Source: Phycisphaeraceae bacterium (GTDB lineage Bacteria > Planctomycetota > Phycisphaerae > Phycisphaerales > SM1A02). From it: 64,000 nt of DNA. Shown one piece after another: positions 41,664-50,394 of the stretch. Under the pieces are notes generated by a model, which saw nothing but the letters and a program-made list of their open reading frames with translations, was not told the DNA's origin and did not search any database. The stretch spans positions 522,099 through 586,098 of the forward strand of contig JAHBWZ010000002.1 in the NCBI GenBank assembly GCA_019636755.1. Direction: 5' to 3'. The position numbers and the translations under genes are program-made. Each line of letters starts with the position of its first letter. Position 1 is the first letter of the stretch.

Positions 41664-41702
41664 GATGTCCCGGCGGACGGCACGCTCCGCCGCCGGGACA
41701 TC
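41664..41702 (+). terminator. Hairpin downstream of beta-helix gene 2
   Basis: A 13-bp perfect stem GATGTCCCGGCGG / CCGCCGGGACATC, 54 bases after the stop. Same motif as at 37006-37038. Confidence 0.6.
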
Positions 41703-42036
41703 CCCGGGTTCTTTGTGACCTGTGCGCGCGGTGGTATCTCTGAGGATGCGCGTGCCTGCTGCGCCGAGAATGCCCTTGTGTGCCAGCGCCTTCCGTGGCG
41801 TCGGCGAGAACGCCGACGCGACCATCGCCGAGGACGGCGATGCCACGATGGGCGATGCCACCGACGGCGATGACTCCGCGAGCGTCTCCGGCCGCGCTGC
41901 TGTGCGCGAGTCACGCCGATTCACGCAGACGAGGATCTTGAGATCGACGACGCGCAGGCATGAGCGTCGGCTCAGGACGACAGATATCCGTCGAGCGACA
42001 TGTCGCTCGCCTGTGCACTCGCGCACGGCGGACGAC
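41703..42036. other. Gene-free spacer after the second paralogous unit
   Basis: No gene is supported. The first 250 bases resemble 37040-37340 (for example CTGTGCGCGC, GGCGATGCCACGATGGGCGA and AGATCGACGACGCGCA). This marks the end of the duplicated unit. Confidence 0.5.
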
Positions 42037-42975
42037 TCACAAGGAGACTACAGAACCCCGGTCGAACATGATCCGCAGTTCCTCATGGAACGGCTCGTAC
42101 CCCAGCGACCGGTAGATGCCGTTGGACGTGGGGTTCGCAGCATCCGTGAAGAGCAGGATGTGCGGCACGCCCGCGGTCCGCAGTTCCGCGGAGAGCGCAT
42201 GCGTGACATGGGACGCGAAGCCGTGGCCGCGGAAGCGGCGCGGCGTGTACACGGCGCCGATGCGCGCGGTCCGCGCGGTCCGACCGGTGATGGCCGCCAT
42301 CGACACCGGTTCGCCGTCGACCTCCCAGACGCGGACGCGGTCGTCTTCGTACAGCGCGTCCGCCCAGCGATCGGCGCCCTCCGACGGCATGTGCGCATCG
42401 CGGGCGAACGCGACCAGCCACGCGCCGAGCCACGCCTGGTCCGCGCGCACCAGGCGCCGGGCGGATCCCGGCGCGGCGTGGACCGGGGCGCGCAGCGTGC
42501 GCAGCGCGTGCAGTTGCAGGCGCAGGTCCACCGCGAAGCCGGCGCCGGTCACCTGGCGCCATGCCTCGGCGAACGCCGGGCCGGCCACGGCATCCGCCTG
42601 GATCCCCACCAGGTCCAGGGCGGCGTCGGCCGCCGCGCGGGCGAGCGCGGCCGCCGCCGCCGGGGGCATCGGTGAGAGCAGGGCGGGGAACGGCCCGGAC
42701 TGGAAGAGGACGCCGCAGACGGGCGCGGGCGCGTCCCCGGCCGCGCCGCTGCGCACGACGCCGCCGACGGGCCGTCGGTCACCGCCCGGGCCGGCGGTGC
42801 CGGCGGCGACGGACGCCGTCCGGGGCGGCGGATCCGATCGGGGACCGGACTGTGAGCGGGCCAGGTTGGACTCGATCAGTCCCGCGATCAGGCTGGTGAC
42901 CGGCTCCCCGGCGGCCAGGAAGGCGTGCGCATCGGCGTGCAGCCGGGCGAGATCGGACGTGAGTCGGGCGTGCAT
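42037..42975 (-). CDS. GNAT-family N-acetyltransferase
   Basis: A 312-residue protein from the ATG at 42975. A GTG directly upstream is an alternative. The C-terminal GNAT fold is clear: [14 protein letters not shown] (beta 4), then [24 protein letters not shown], the acetyl-CoA-binding RxxGxG/A motif, and [21 protein letters not shown] near the end. The N-terminal half (residues 1-150) is Ala-rich and resembles the pseudo-GNAT domain of two-domain members. It is divergently transcribed from the mutase gene with only 70 bases between starts. Substrate unknown. Confidence 0.85.
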   Translation of the reverse strand: MHARLTSDLARLHADAHAFLAAGEPVTSLIAGLIESNLARSQSGPRSDPPPRTASVAAGTAGPGGDRRPVGGVVRSGAAGDAPAPVCGVLFQSGPFPALLSPMPPAAAAALARAAADAALDLVGIQADAVAGPAFAEAWRQVTGAGFAVDLRLQLHALRTLRAPVHAAPGSARRLVRADQAWLGAWLVAFARDAHMPSEGADRWADALYEDDRVRVWEVDGEPVSMAAITGRTARTARIGAVYTPRRFRGHGFASHVTHALSAELRTAGVPHILLFTDAANPTSNGIYRSLGYEPFHEELRIMFDRGSVVSL

Positions 42976-43033
42976 CACCGGTTGCTTCCGCGGCGCCCGC
43001 GAGGATCGGCGCAGGCGCGGGCGTGCGCCACCC

Positions 43034-43039
43034 TACACT
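43034..43039 (+). promoter_or_regulatory. Possible -10 element giving a leaderless mutase transcript
   Basis: TACACT ends six bases before the ATG at 43046, so transcription would start at or near the start codon. No Shine-Dalgarno is seen. A weak call. Confidence 0.3.
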
Positions 43040-43045
43040 GTCGGC

Positions 43046-44716
43046 ATGTCGCTTGCCCAGCCACACCGCGCGGCCGCCGTCACCACCGATCGACCCGATC
43101 CGGAGACCGTGACCATCTCCGGGTATGAACTTGCCCGGCGCTACGGCCCCGATGTCGTGCCGACACAGGAGACCGGCGACGTGCACCGTCCCCATCCGCG
43201 CATCGGGGAGCCGGGCACGTTCCCGTTCACGCGCGGGATCCATCCCGGCATGTACCGCGAGCGCCTCTGGACCATGCGGCAGTTCGCGGGCTTCGGCTCG
43301 GCGGATGACACCAATCGGCGGTTCAAGTACCTCCTGGAGAACGCGCGCGGCACCAAGGCGAACACCGGGCTCTCGACCGCCTTCGACCTGCCGACGCTCA
43401 TGGGCCGCGACTCCGACGATCCGCTCTCCGCGGGCGAGGTGGGTCGCTGCGGCGTCGCCATCGACACCATCGATGACATGCACCGGCTCTACGCCGACAT
43501 CCCGCTGGAGGACGTGACGGTCTCGCAGACGATCAACGGTCCGGCGGCGGTCATCTGGGCGATGTACCTGGCCATGGCGGAGGAGCGCGGGTTCGACCGG
43601 ACGCGCCTGGGCGGCACGCTCCAGAACGACATCCTCAAGGAGTTCCACGCGCAGAACGAGTTCATCTATCCGCCCGAGCCGTCGGTCCGGCTGGTGGTGG
43701 ACACGATCGAGTACCAGATGCAGCACGTGCCGCGCTGGAACAGCGTGTCGATCTCCGGCTACCACATCCGCGAGGCGGGATCGACCGCGACGCAGGAACT
43801 GGCGTTCACCCTGCGCGACGGCATGGAGTACGTGGAGTGGTGCCTGCGCCGGGGGCTGGACGTCGATGCGTTCGCACCGCGGCTCTCGTTCTTCTTCAAT
43901 GCGCACAACGAGTTCTTCGAAGAGGTCTGCAAGCTCCGCGCCGCCCGCCGGATCTGGGCGACGGTGATGCGGGATCGCTACGGTGCGAGGAGCGAGCGGT
44001 CCTGGTGGATGCGCACGCACGTGCAGACCGCCGGCTGCTCGCTGACCGAGCAGCAGCCCCTCAACAACATCGTCCGCGTGGCGTACCAGGCACTGGCGGG
44101 CGTGCTCGGCGGCTGCCAGTCGCTGCACACGGACTCCATGGACGAGACGCTCGGCCTTCCCACCGAGACCGCCGTGCGGGTCGCGCTGCGGACGCAGCAG
44201 ATCCTGGCCCACGAGACCGGCGTGCACCGCACGGTCGACCCGCTGGGCGGGTCGTGGTTCATCGAGGCGCTCACCGACCAGATGGAAGCGGACGCCATGG
44301 CGATGATCCATGACATCGACGACATGGGCGGCGTCGTCGCCGGCATCCACAAGGGGTACTTCCGGCGACAGATCGCCGAGGCGTCCTACCGCTTCGGACA
44401 GGAGATGGAGGCGGGCGACCGGATCATCGTCGGCGTGAATGCGTACACCGACGGGAACCAGGACCGGCAGGTGGAGATCCTCCAGATCCCGCACGACGTG
44501 GAGACGCAGCAGTGTGACAGGCTGGCCGCCTTCCGCCGCGCGCGCCCCGCAGAGACCGTGCACCGCGCGCTGGACGACATCCGGACCGCCGCGCGGGGCG
44601 AGGCGAACGTCATGCCCGCCCTGATCGCCGGTGCGCACGCGAAGTGCACGCTCGGCGAGATGGTGCAGGCGATGGCGGACGTCTTCGGCCGGTACAGCGG
44701 CGGACCGGAGTGGTGA
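43046..44716 (+). CDS. Acyl-CoA (methylmalonyl-CoA-type) mutase large subunit, catalytic domain only
   Basis: A 556-residue protein covering the TIM-barrel catalytic domain of B12-dependent acyl-CoA mutases. Landmarks are [82 protein letters not shown] and the [29 protein letters not shown] block. The cobalamin-binding domain (DxHxxG) is absent, as in heterodimeric mutases whose B12 subunit is a separate gene. None is found in this window. Whether the substrate is methylmalonyl-CoA, isobutyryl-CoA or ethylmalonyl-CoA cannot be fixed. A GNAT gene follows after 12 bases, starting the co-directional set to 55520. Confidence 0.9.
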   Translation: MSLAQPHRAAAVTTDRPDPETVTISGYELARRYGPDVVPTQETGDVHRPHPRIGEPGTFPFTRGIHPGMYRERLWTMRQFAGFGSADDTNRRFKYLLENARGTKANTGLSTAFDLPTLMGRDSDDPLSAGEVGRCGVAIDTIDDMHRLYADIPLEDVTVSQTINGPAAVIWAMYLAMAEERGFDRTRLGGTLQNDILKEFHAQNEFIYPPEPSVRLVVDTIEYQMQHVPRWNSVSISGYHIREAGSTATQELAFTLRDGMEYVEWCLRRGLDVDAFAPRLSFFFNAHNEFFEEVCKLRAARRIWATVMRDRYGARSERSWWMRTHVQTAGCSLTEQQPLNNIVRVAYQALAGVLGGCQSLHTDSMDETLGLPTETAVRVALRTQQILAHETGVHRTVDPLGGSWFIEALTDQMEADAMAMIHDIDDMGGVVAGIHKGYFRRQIAEASYRFGQEMEAGDRIIVGVNAYTDGNQDRQVEILQIPHDVETQQCDRLAAFRRARPAETVHRALDDIRTAARGEANVMPALIAGAHAKCTLGEMVQAMADVFGRYSGGPEW

Positions 44717-44728
44717 CGGAACCCGCGC

Positions 44729-45703
44729 GTGCGCTGCGACGCGATCGACCCCGACGGATTCATCGGCGCCCGGACGCTGATCGATCCGCTCCGTCTCGGG
44801 CGTGACGCGCCGGCGCGGCATCTCGTGATCCGGGACAGCGCGGACGCGGCGCAGGCATGCTGCTCGCTCTGGCCCGGGCGCGCCGCGCTGCCCGACGGTC
44901 GCGTGCCGGCGCTGGTCGGACACTACGAGGCGCTCTCGGACGAGGCGGGGCTGAGCGTGCTCGCCGGCGCCGCGGACTGGTGCGCCCGGCAGGGCCGTGA
45001 CCTCTGCGTCGGGCCGATGGACGGCAGTACATGGCGACGGTATCGATTCGTCACCGGAGGCAGTGCGGAGCCGGCCTTCTTCATGGAGCCGGCGAATCCG
45101 CCCGCGTACCCGCAGCAGTGGACGCGGGCCGGGTTCGGGCCGATGGCGCGGTACGAGTCCCGCGTGCGCCGGACGGACGGTCCGGATGACGCCGATACCG
45201 ATGCGGACCTGGCGAGACTCCATGCCATGGGGATCTCGATCCGCCCGATCGACCTGGAGCGGTTCGACGAAGAACTCCGCGCCGTCCACGCGCTCTCGAA
45301 CCGCGCGTTCGCGGAGAACCTGCTGGCAACGCCCATCGATGCCGACGGCTTCTGCGCGATGTATGCCCCGCTGCGGACCGCGATCCGTCCGGAGTTCGTC
45401 CTGATCGCGGAGCAGGACGGTCGGCCGGTCGGCTTCCTCTTCGGACTGCCGGACCTTGCGCAGCATCAGCGGGGCGTGCCCGTGGACACGGTGCTGGCGA
45501 AGTCGATCGCGGTCGCGGACGAGGCGCGCGGCCGGAGACTGGGCAGCGCGCTGCTGGAACTCCTGAGGCGCCGCGCGCGGGACGCGGGATTCCCGCGGAT
45601 CGTCTACGCGCTGATGCACGAGGACAACCGGTCGCTGGCGATCGTCGGACACCGGTCCCGGCCGCTGCGCGAGTACGCGCTCTTCGGACGGTCGTGCGGA
45701 TGA
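44729..45703 (+). CDS. GNAT-family acetyltransferase
   Basis: A 324-residue protein starting with GTG 12 bases after the mutase stop. The C-terminal half carries the GNAT core: FVLIAEQDGRPVGFLFG, then KSIAVADEARGRRLGSALLELL, an acetyl-CoA-binding RxxGxG/A loop in the form ARGRRLGSA, and ALMHEDNRSLAIVGHRSRPLREYALF. The N-terminal half resembles a degenerate GNAT repeat (RDLCVGPMDGSTWRRYRFV). This two-part layout is known from uncharacterised acyltransferases near acyl-CoA metabolism genes. Its stop overlaps the next gene's ATG, pairing it with the acyl ligase. Confidence 0.8.
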   Translation: MRCDAIDPDGFIGARTLIDPLRLGRDAPARHLVIRDSADAAQACCSLWPGRAALPDGRVPALVGHYEALSDEAGLSVLAGAADWCARQGRDLCVGPMDGSTWRRYRFVTGGSAEPAFFMEPANPPAYPQQWTRAGFGPMARYESRVRRTDGPDDADTDADLARLHAMGISIRPIDLERFDEELRAVHALSNRAFAENLLATPIDADGFCAMYAPLRTAIRPEFVLIAEQDGRPVGFLFGLPDLAQHQRGVPVDTVLAKSIAVADEARGRRLGSALLELLRRRARDAGFPRIVYALMHEDNRSLAIVGHRSRPLREYALFGRSCG

Positions 45704-47226
45704 ACCTCGCCGACCTGCTGCTCCGACAGGCGACGGATCGGCCCGGGCAGGTGGCGCTGGTCGAGGGCAGCGGTCGCACGAAGCGGTCGATCACCTACGG
45801 GGACCTGGCGGACCGATCGGCGGCGGACGCACGGCACCTGCGCGACGCCGGCATCGGTCCCGGGCGGCGCGTCCTGCTCTTCCTGCCGCTCTCGATCGAC
45901 CTCTACTCGGCGATCATCGCGATCGTCCGGGTCGGCGCGGCCGGCGTCGTGATCGATCCGCACGAGGGGCTTCGACACGTCAACCGGTGCGCAGCCGCGG
46001 CGCGCCCGGACGCGATGATCGCGGTGCGGCGGGCACACCTGCTCCGACTCCTCTGTCCGGCACTGCGCCGCATCCCGCGACACTACGCCGTCGGCGGCGG
46101 ACTGCCGTGGACACGACGATGGGACCACGTGGCAGCGTCCGCCGCGGTCGGCGACCGCGCGCAGAGAGGTCCGGCCGCGATGACCCCGGACGATGCCGCG
46201 CTGCTCACCTTCACCAGCGGCAGCACCGGCGTGCCGAAGTGTGCCATCCGCACGCACGGCGTCCTGTCGGCGCAGTACGAAGCGCTCCGGGATGCGATTG
46301 CGCTCGAACCGGGCCAGGTCGACTTCGCAACGCTTCCCATCTTCGCGCTGGCGAACCTGGCGGGCGGCCTGACGACCATCCTGCACGACTGGAGCGATCC
46401 GTCGATCTCGCGCGTCACCGCCGCACCGGCGTTCCTGCGCGCCCGGGCGCCGGGCGATCGGCGCCTGCACACCGTGTTCACGGGCGGCGGACCGGTCTTC
46501 CCCGCGGACCTGGAGGACATCCGAGGACGCTTCCCCGAGGCGCGGATCGTCGTCCTCTACGGCTCGACGGAGGCGGAGCCGATTGCGCACATCGCGACGG
46601 AGGCGATGTCCGCGGAGGACCTGGACGCGATGCGCCGCGGACGCGGACTGCTCGTCGGATCACCGGTCCCGCAGGTGGCGCTCCGGATCATCCGGAACCG
46701 GGCGGGCGAATCGATCGGCCCGCTCGATCGGGCCGCGCTGGATGCGCTCACGTGTCCGCCCGGGACCGCCGGCGAGATCATCGTGAGCGGACCGCACGTC
46801 CTGCGCGGTTACCTCGACGGCATCGGCGACGAAGAGACGAAGGTCCGCGTCGGTGACTCGACGTGGCACCGGACCGGCGATGCCGGACGGCTCGATGCGC
46901 GGGGGCGCCTCTGGCTGCTCGGTCGCGCGGCGGCGTGCCTGCGCGATGAGCGCGGAGAGCTGTATCCGCTGGAGGCGGAAAGCGTGGCGCGGCAGGATCC
47001 CGCGGTCGTCCGGGCGGCGGTGGTCGGGATCGACGGATCCAGGATCATGCTGGTGGAGTGCGCCCGGGACGACCTCGACGGGATCGCGCAGCGGCTGCGC
47101 CCGGTGCTCGAGCCGTTCGGCATCGGGCAGACGCGGCGCGTCGCGCGGATCCCGATGGACCGGCGGCACGGCGCGAAGATCGATTACGCTGCCCTGCAGC
47201 GGATGGTCGCGGCGATGCGGCCGTGA
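45700..47226 (+). CDS. AMP-forming acyl-CoA ligase-like enzyme (OleC-like)
   Basis: A 508-residue member of the ANL superfamily that activates a carboxylate with ATP. The ATG at 45700 overlaps the GNAT stop. The P-loop reads LLTFTSGSTGVPKCAIRTHG. The A5 region reads VVLYGSTEAEPIAHI. The A8 hinge region is TGDAGRLDARGRLWLLGR. The C-terminal lysine motif PMDRRHGAKIDY gives K493. The HxAK ending and the GSTEAEPIA sequence resemble OleC-type and related long-chain acyl ligases more than acetyl-CoA synthetase. No oleA, oleB or oleD gene is nearby. The conserved C-terminal lysine is the classical acylation target in this superfamily, relevant because a GNAT and a sirtuin are in the same gene set. 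Confidence 0.85.
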   Translation: MNLADLLLRQATDRPGQVALVEGSGRTKRSITYGDLADRSAADARHLRDAGIGPGRRVLLFLPLSIDLYSAIIAIVRVGAAGVVIDPHEGLRHVNRCAAAARPDAMIAVRRAHLLRLLCPALRRIPRHYAVGGGLPWTRRWDHVAASAAVGDRAQRGPAAMTPDDAALLTFTSGSTGVPKCAIRTHGVLSAQYEALRDAIALEPGQVDFATLPIFALANLAGGLTTILHDWSDPSISRVTAAPAFLRARAPGDRRLHTVFTGGGPVFPADLEDIRGRFPEARIVVLYGSTEAEPIAHIATEAMSAEDLDAMRRGRGLLVGSPVPQVALRIIRNRAGESIGPLDRAALDALTCPPGTAGEIIVSGPHVLRGYLDGIGDEETKVRVGDSTWHRTGDAGRLDARGRLWLLGRAAACLRDERGELYPLEAESVARQDPAVVRAAVVGIDGSRIMLVECARDDLDGIAQRLRPVLEPFGIGQTRRVARIPMDRRHGAKIDYAALQRMVAAMRP

Positions 47227-47298
47227 GGGACGCACCGCCGCGCACGCCGGTGCCGGTGCCCCGGCGGGCGACCGCGGTCGCCGCGAAAGGAGTGGTCC

Positions 47299-48576
47299 GT
47301 GACGGCAGGTCGTGATCAGGCGATGCGGTTGATCCGGGCGCTGTCAGAGCGGGTCCCGGTGGAGGCGTGGCCCGGACGGGCGGCGCCGATCGACGATGAG
47401 CGCTCCCCGCGGGCGACCCGCGCCGCGGAGATCTCCCCGGACGCGGTCGACGCGCGATGGCGCGTGCTCGGCGACGACCCGGCCATCCGCGGTGAACTTC
47501 TCGACGCGCACACCGCCGCGCAGCAGTCGGCCTACGCGGCGAACATCGAGAGCTTCATCGGCGCTGTCCGGGTGCCGGTGGGCATCGCGGGACCGCTGCG
47601 CGTGCGCGGGCTCTTCGCGCACGGTGACTATGTGATCCCCATGGCGACGACCGAAGCGGCGCTCGTCGCGTCCTACACCCGCGGCATGCTCGCGGTGAGC
47701 GAATCCGGCGGTGCGACGACGGCGGTGGTGAACGAGGCCATCGGTCGCGCGCCGGTCTTCATGTTCGCCGGACTGGCCGATGCCGGCCGGTTCGTCGCGT
47801 GGTGCGCGGAGCAGGTCGATGCCATCCGGGCGGCGGCCGAGGCGACGACGCGGCACGGAAAGCTGATCGACCTCCGCTTCAACCTGGAGGGCAGCCGGGT
47901 CTACATCACGTTCGAGTACACCACCGGTGACGCCGCCGGACAGAACATGGTGACGATCGCGACCGCGGCGGGATGCGCGTGGATCGTCGAGCACGCGCCG
48001 GTGCCGATCCGGCGCTGGCTCATCGAGTCGAATCACAGCGGCGACAAGAAGGCGACGCAGCAGTCGCTCACCGGTGTGCGCGGTCGCAAGGTGATCGCGG
48101 AGGCCGTGATTCCCGCCGCCACCCTGAAGCGCCGTCTTCACGTGGAGGCCCGGGCGCTGGCCGAGGCATGGCAGGTCAGCGCCATCGGCGGCGTCATGAG
48201 CGGCGGGATCGGCATCCAGGGCCACCTGGCGAACGGTCTGGCCGCGATCTTCATCGCCACCGGCCAGGACGCGGCGTGCGTCGCCGAAGCGGCGGTCGGC
48301 ATCACGCGCTTCGAGTCGGACGACGACGGGGCGCTGCATGCAAGCGTGACGCTGCCCGGACTCATCGTCGGCACGGTCGGCGGCGGCACGGGACTGCCAT
48401 CGCAGCGCGCCTGCCTGCGCCTCCTTCGCATGGACGGCCCGGGCCATGCCGGCGCGCTCGCGGAGGTCATCGCCGCGGCGCTGCTGGCCGGAGAGATCTC
48501 CATTCTCGCGGCGATCTGCGCCGGAGACTTCGCAACCGCCCATGCCAGGCTGGCACGGGAGCGGCGGGCCCCGTGA
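47299..48576 (+). CDS. 3-hydroxy-3-methylglutaryl-CoA reductase
   Basis: A 425-residue enzyme that reduces HMG-CoA to mevalonate. It starts with GTG at 47299, preceded by AAAGGAG. All four catalytic residues can be placed: E119 in MATTEAALVAS, K250 in HSGDKKATQQ, D324 in TGQDAACVAEA and H415 in FATAHARL. Further landmarks are NIESFIGAVRVPVGIAGPL, GDAAGQNMVTIAT and GTVGGGTGLPSQ. The layout resembles class I/archaeal-type reductases. No other mevalonate-pathway gene is in the window, and its immediate partner is a UbiA prenyltransferase (one-base overlap at 48576), suggesting supply of isoprenoid precursors or a related CoA-ester reduction. Confidence 0.92.
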   Translation: MTAGRDQAMRLIRALSERVPVEAWPGRAAPIDDERSPRATRAAEISPDAVDARWRVLGDDPAIRGELLDAHTAAQQSAYAANIESFIGAVRVPVGIAGPLRVRGLFAHGDYVIPMATTEAALVASYTRGMLAVSESGGATTAVVNEAIGRAPVFMFAGLADAGRFVAWCAEQVDAIRAAAEATTRHGKLIDLRFNLEGSRVYITFEYTTGDAAGQNMVTIATAAGCAWIVEHAPVPIRRWLIESNHSGDKKATQQSLTGVRGRKVIAEAVIPAATLKRRLHVEARALAEAWQVSAIGGVMSGGIGIQGHLANGLAAIFIATGQDAACVAEAAVGITRFESDDDGALHASVTLPGLIVGTVGGGTGLPSQRACLRLLRMDGPGHAGALAEVIAAALLAGEISILAAICAGDFATAHARLARERRAP

Positions 48577-49550
48577 TGGCGCAGGTTCCGGCGCCGACGG
48601 ATCCGCGGGGAGCGGCCCGCTGGTGGATCTACCAGCGTGAGCGGTTTCCCATCGTCGGTCACGGCGCGCTGATCGCCGCGTTCAGTTTCTGCGCCGTGGC
48701 CTACTCCGCGCGCCTGCGCGGGCCGGCCGCCGCGCCGGCCGGCGGCGTGGGCGAGAGCACCGCGACCGGCTTCCCGGCGCCCGTGACGCTGATCGTCGCG
48801 TTCGTCTCGTGCATGCTCTTCTTCCTCCAGCTCCGGATCGCCGACGAGTTCAAGGACTTCGAGGAGGATCTTGCCCATCGACCCTACCGACCGGTGCAGC
48901 GCGGGCTGGTGTCGCTGCGCGAACTGGCGATGGTGTTCCTTGCCGCCGGGGCGGTGCAGTTCGTGCTCGGCCTCGTGTACGAGCCACGACTGCTCGTGCT
49001 GCTCCTGGTCGTCTGGTTCTATCTCGCCCTGATGGGCCGCGAGTTCTACGCGGGCGGATGGCTGCGCGCCCGCCCGGTTCTCTACATGCTGAGCCACATG
49101 CTCATCATGCCCCTCATCGATCTCTATGCGACGGCGGCGGAGTGGTCGCCGCATCAGCCGCTCCCGCCTTCCGGCCTGTCGTGGTTCCTCGCGGCAAGCT
49201 ACGGCAACGGCCTCGTCATCGAACTGGGACGCAAGATCCGGACGCCCGCCGACGAGGAGGCCGGTGTCTCGACGTACTCGGCGCTCTGGGGACGGCGGCG
49301 GGCCGTGGGCGCATGGCTGACGGCGATGGCGGGCGCGATGGGCGCGGCGCTCCTCGCCGCGGCGCGGATCGGAACGCTGGTCCCGGTCGCGGTGGTGCTC
49401 ATTGCCGTCGCCATCGCGGCGACCATCGTCGCCGTGCGCTTCCTTCGATCGGAGCGTCCCGGATCCGGTCGCGCGATCGAGCGCATGGCCGGCATCTGGA
49501 CGATCATCCTCTACCTTGCCCTGGGAGGGCTGCCGCTGCTGATCCGCTGA
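48576..49550 (+). CDS. UbiA-family intramembrane prenyltransferase
   Basis: A 324-residue polytopic membrane protein. The first aspartate-rich motif reads RIADEFKDFEEDLAHRPYRP, the form in which UbiA enzymes bind the Mg-diphosphate of a prenyl donor. A second conserved acidic motif is seen in IELGRKIRTPADEEAGVSTYS. Around eight hydrophobic helices lie between and after these motifs. It transfers a prenyl chain to a quinone, glycerol phosphate or other acceptor. The acceptor cannot be told from sequence. The ATG overlaps the HMG-CoA reductase stop by one base. Confidence 0.88.
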   Translation: MAQVPAPTDPRGAARWWIYQRERFPIVGHGALIAAFSFCAVAYSARLRGPAAAPAGGVGESTATGFPAPVTLIVAFVSCMLFFLQLRIADEFKDFEEDLAHRPYRPVQRGLVSLRELAMVFLAAGAVQFVLGLVYEPRLLVLLLVVWFYLALMGREFYAGGWLRARPVLYMLSHMLIMPLIDLYATAAEWSPHQPLPPSGLSWFLAASYGNGLVIELGRKIRTPADEEAGVSTYSALWGRRRAVGAWLTAMAGAMGAALLAAARIGTLVPVAVVLIAVAIAATIVAVRFLRSERPGSGRAIERMAGIWTIILYLALGGLPLLIR

Positions 49551-49608
49551 GCGCCGCGGCGCGCGAAGCACCGTCCCGATTCCGTCCTCCGTCCGCGCTG
49601 ATCTCTGC

Positions 49609-50394
49609 ATGTCCGGAACCCTGACCGCACGATCCATGCTCGCCCGCGCCCGGCGCATCGTCGCATTCTCCGGCGCGGGACTCAGCGCGGCGTCGGGACT
49701 GGCGACCTTCCGCGGGAATCGGACGGATGCGCTCTGGTCCCGGTTCGACCCGATGGCGCTCGCGACGCCGCACGCGTTCGCGCGGGATCCCGGGCTCGTG
49801 CTCGCGTGGTACGGGTGGCGCCGCGGCCAGCTCCGGCGCGCCGGGCCGAATGCGGCGCACCGCGCCCTCGCGGCGCGGGGGGACATCGTGCAGGTGACGC
49901 AGAATGTCGACGACCTTCTCGAGCGCGCGGGGGCGCGCCAGGTCATCCACCTGCACGGAGAGATTCTTGACGATTGCTGTCATGCCGGCTGCGGATTCCG
50001 GCGATCGGCCGCGGTCACGACGGAGGCGGCGTTCGACCCGGATGATCGCGCATCGCATCCGGCGGTCGAGTCCTGTCCCGACTGCGGCGGACCGCTGCGC
50101 CCCTCGGTGACCTGGTTCGGCGAATCGCTGCCGGTGGCGGCGTGGGAACGGGCGGAGGCGGCATGCAGCGCGTGCGACGTGATGCTGGTCGTCGGCTCGA
50201 GCGGGACGGTGTATCCCGCGGCGGGGCTCGTGGACCTGGCGAAGCGCGCCGGGGCGTCGGTGATCGTCGTCGACCCGGGTGCGTCCGCGTTCGCGGCCGG
50301 CGCGGACGTGGTGATCGCGGAGCCCGCCGAGGACGCGGTGCCGCGGCTGCTCGCGACGGAAGACGCGGCGCGGAGATCCGTCGATGGCCGGTGA
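49609..50394 (+). CDS. Sirtuin (NAD-dependent protein deacylase), class III-like
   Basis: A 261-residue protein with the full sirtuin signature: GAGLSAASGLATFRG, TQNVDDLLERAG, and catalytic H116 in IHLHGE. Four zinc cysteines lie in CCHAGCG...CPDCGG, and GSSGTVYPAAGL follows. The substrate-loop pair Y68/R71 in WYGWRRGQL corresponds to the Tyr-x-x-Arg pair of SIRT5 and CobB that accepts succinyl or malonyl lysine, so acidic deacylation is likely. It starts 58 bases after the UbiA gene, and its 3' end overlaps the next gene by 11 bases. Confidence 0.9.
   Translation: MSGTLTARSMLARARRIVAFSGAGLSAASGLATFRGNRTDALWSRFDPMALATPHAFARDPGLVLAWYGWRRGQLRRAGPNAAHRALAARGDIVQVTQNVDDLLERAGARQVIHLHGEILDDCCHAGCGFRRSAAVTTEAAFDPDDRASHPAVESCPDCGGPLRPSVTWFGESLPVAAWERAEAACSACDVMLVVGSSGTVYPAAGLVDLAKRAGASVIVVDPGASAFAAGADVVIAEPAEDAVPRLLATEDAARRSVDGR

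Noticed and set aside
42779..45652. A 957-codon minus-strand frame opposite the mutase and GNAT genes
   Set aside because: Antisense artefact of high GC content. The opposite strand encodes a well-recognised mutase.
45700..47226. Olefin (ole) biosynthesis cluster
   Set aside because: The ligase resembles OleC, but no OleA thiolase, OleB hydrolase or OleD reductase is encoded nearby.
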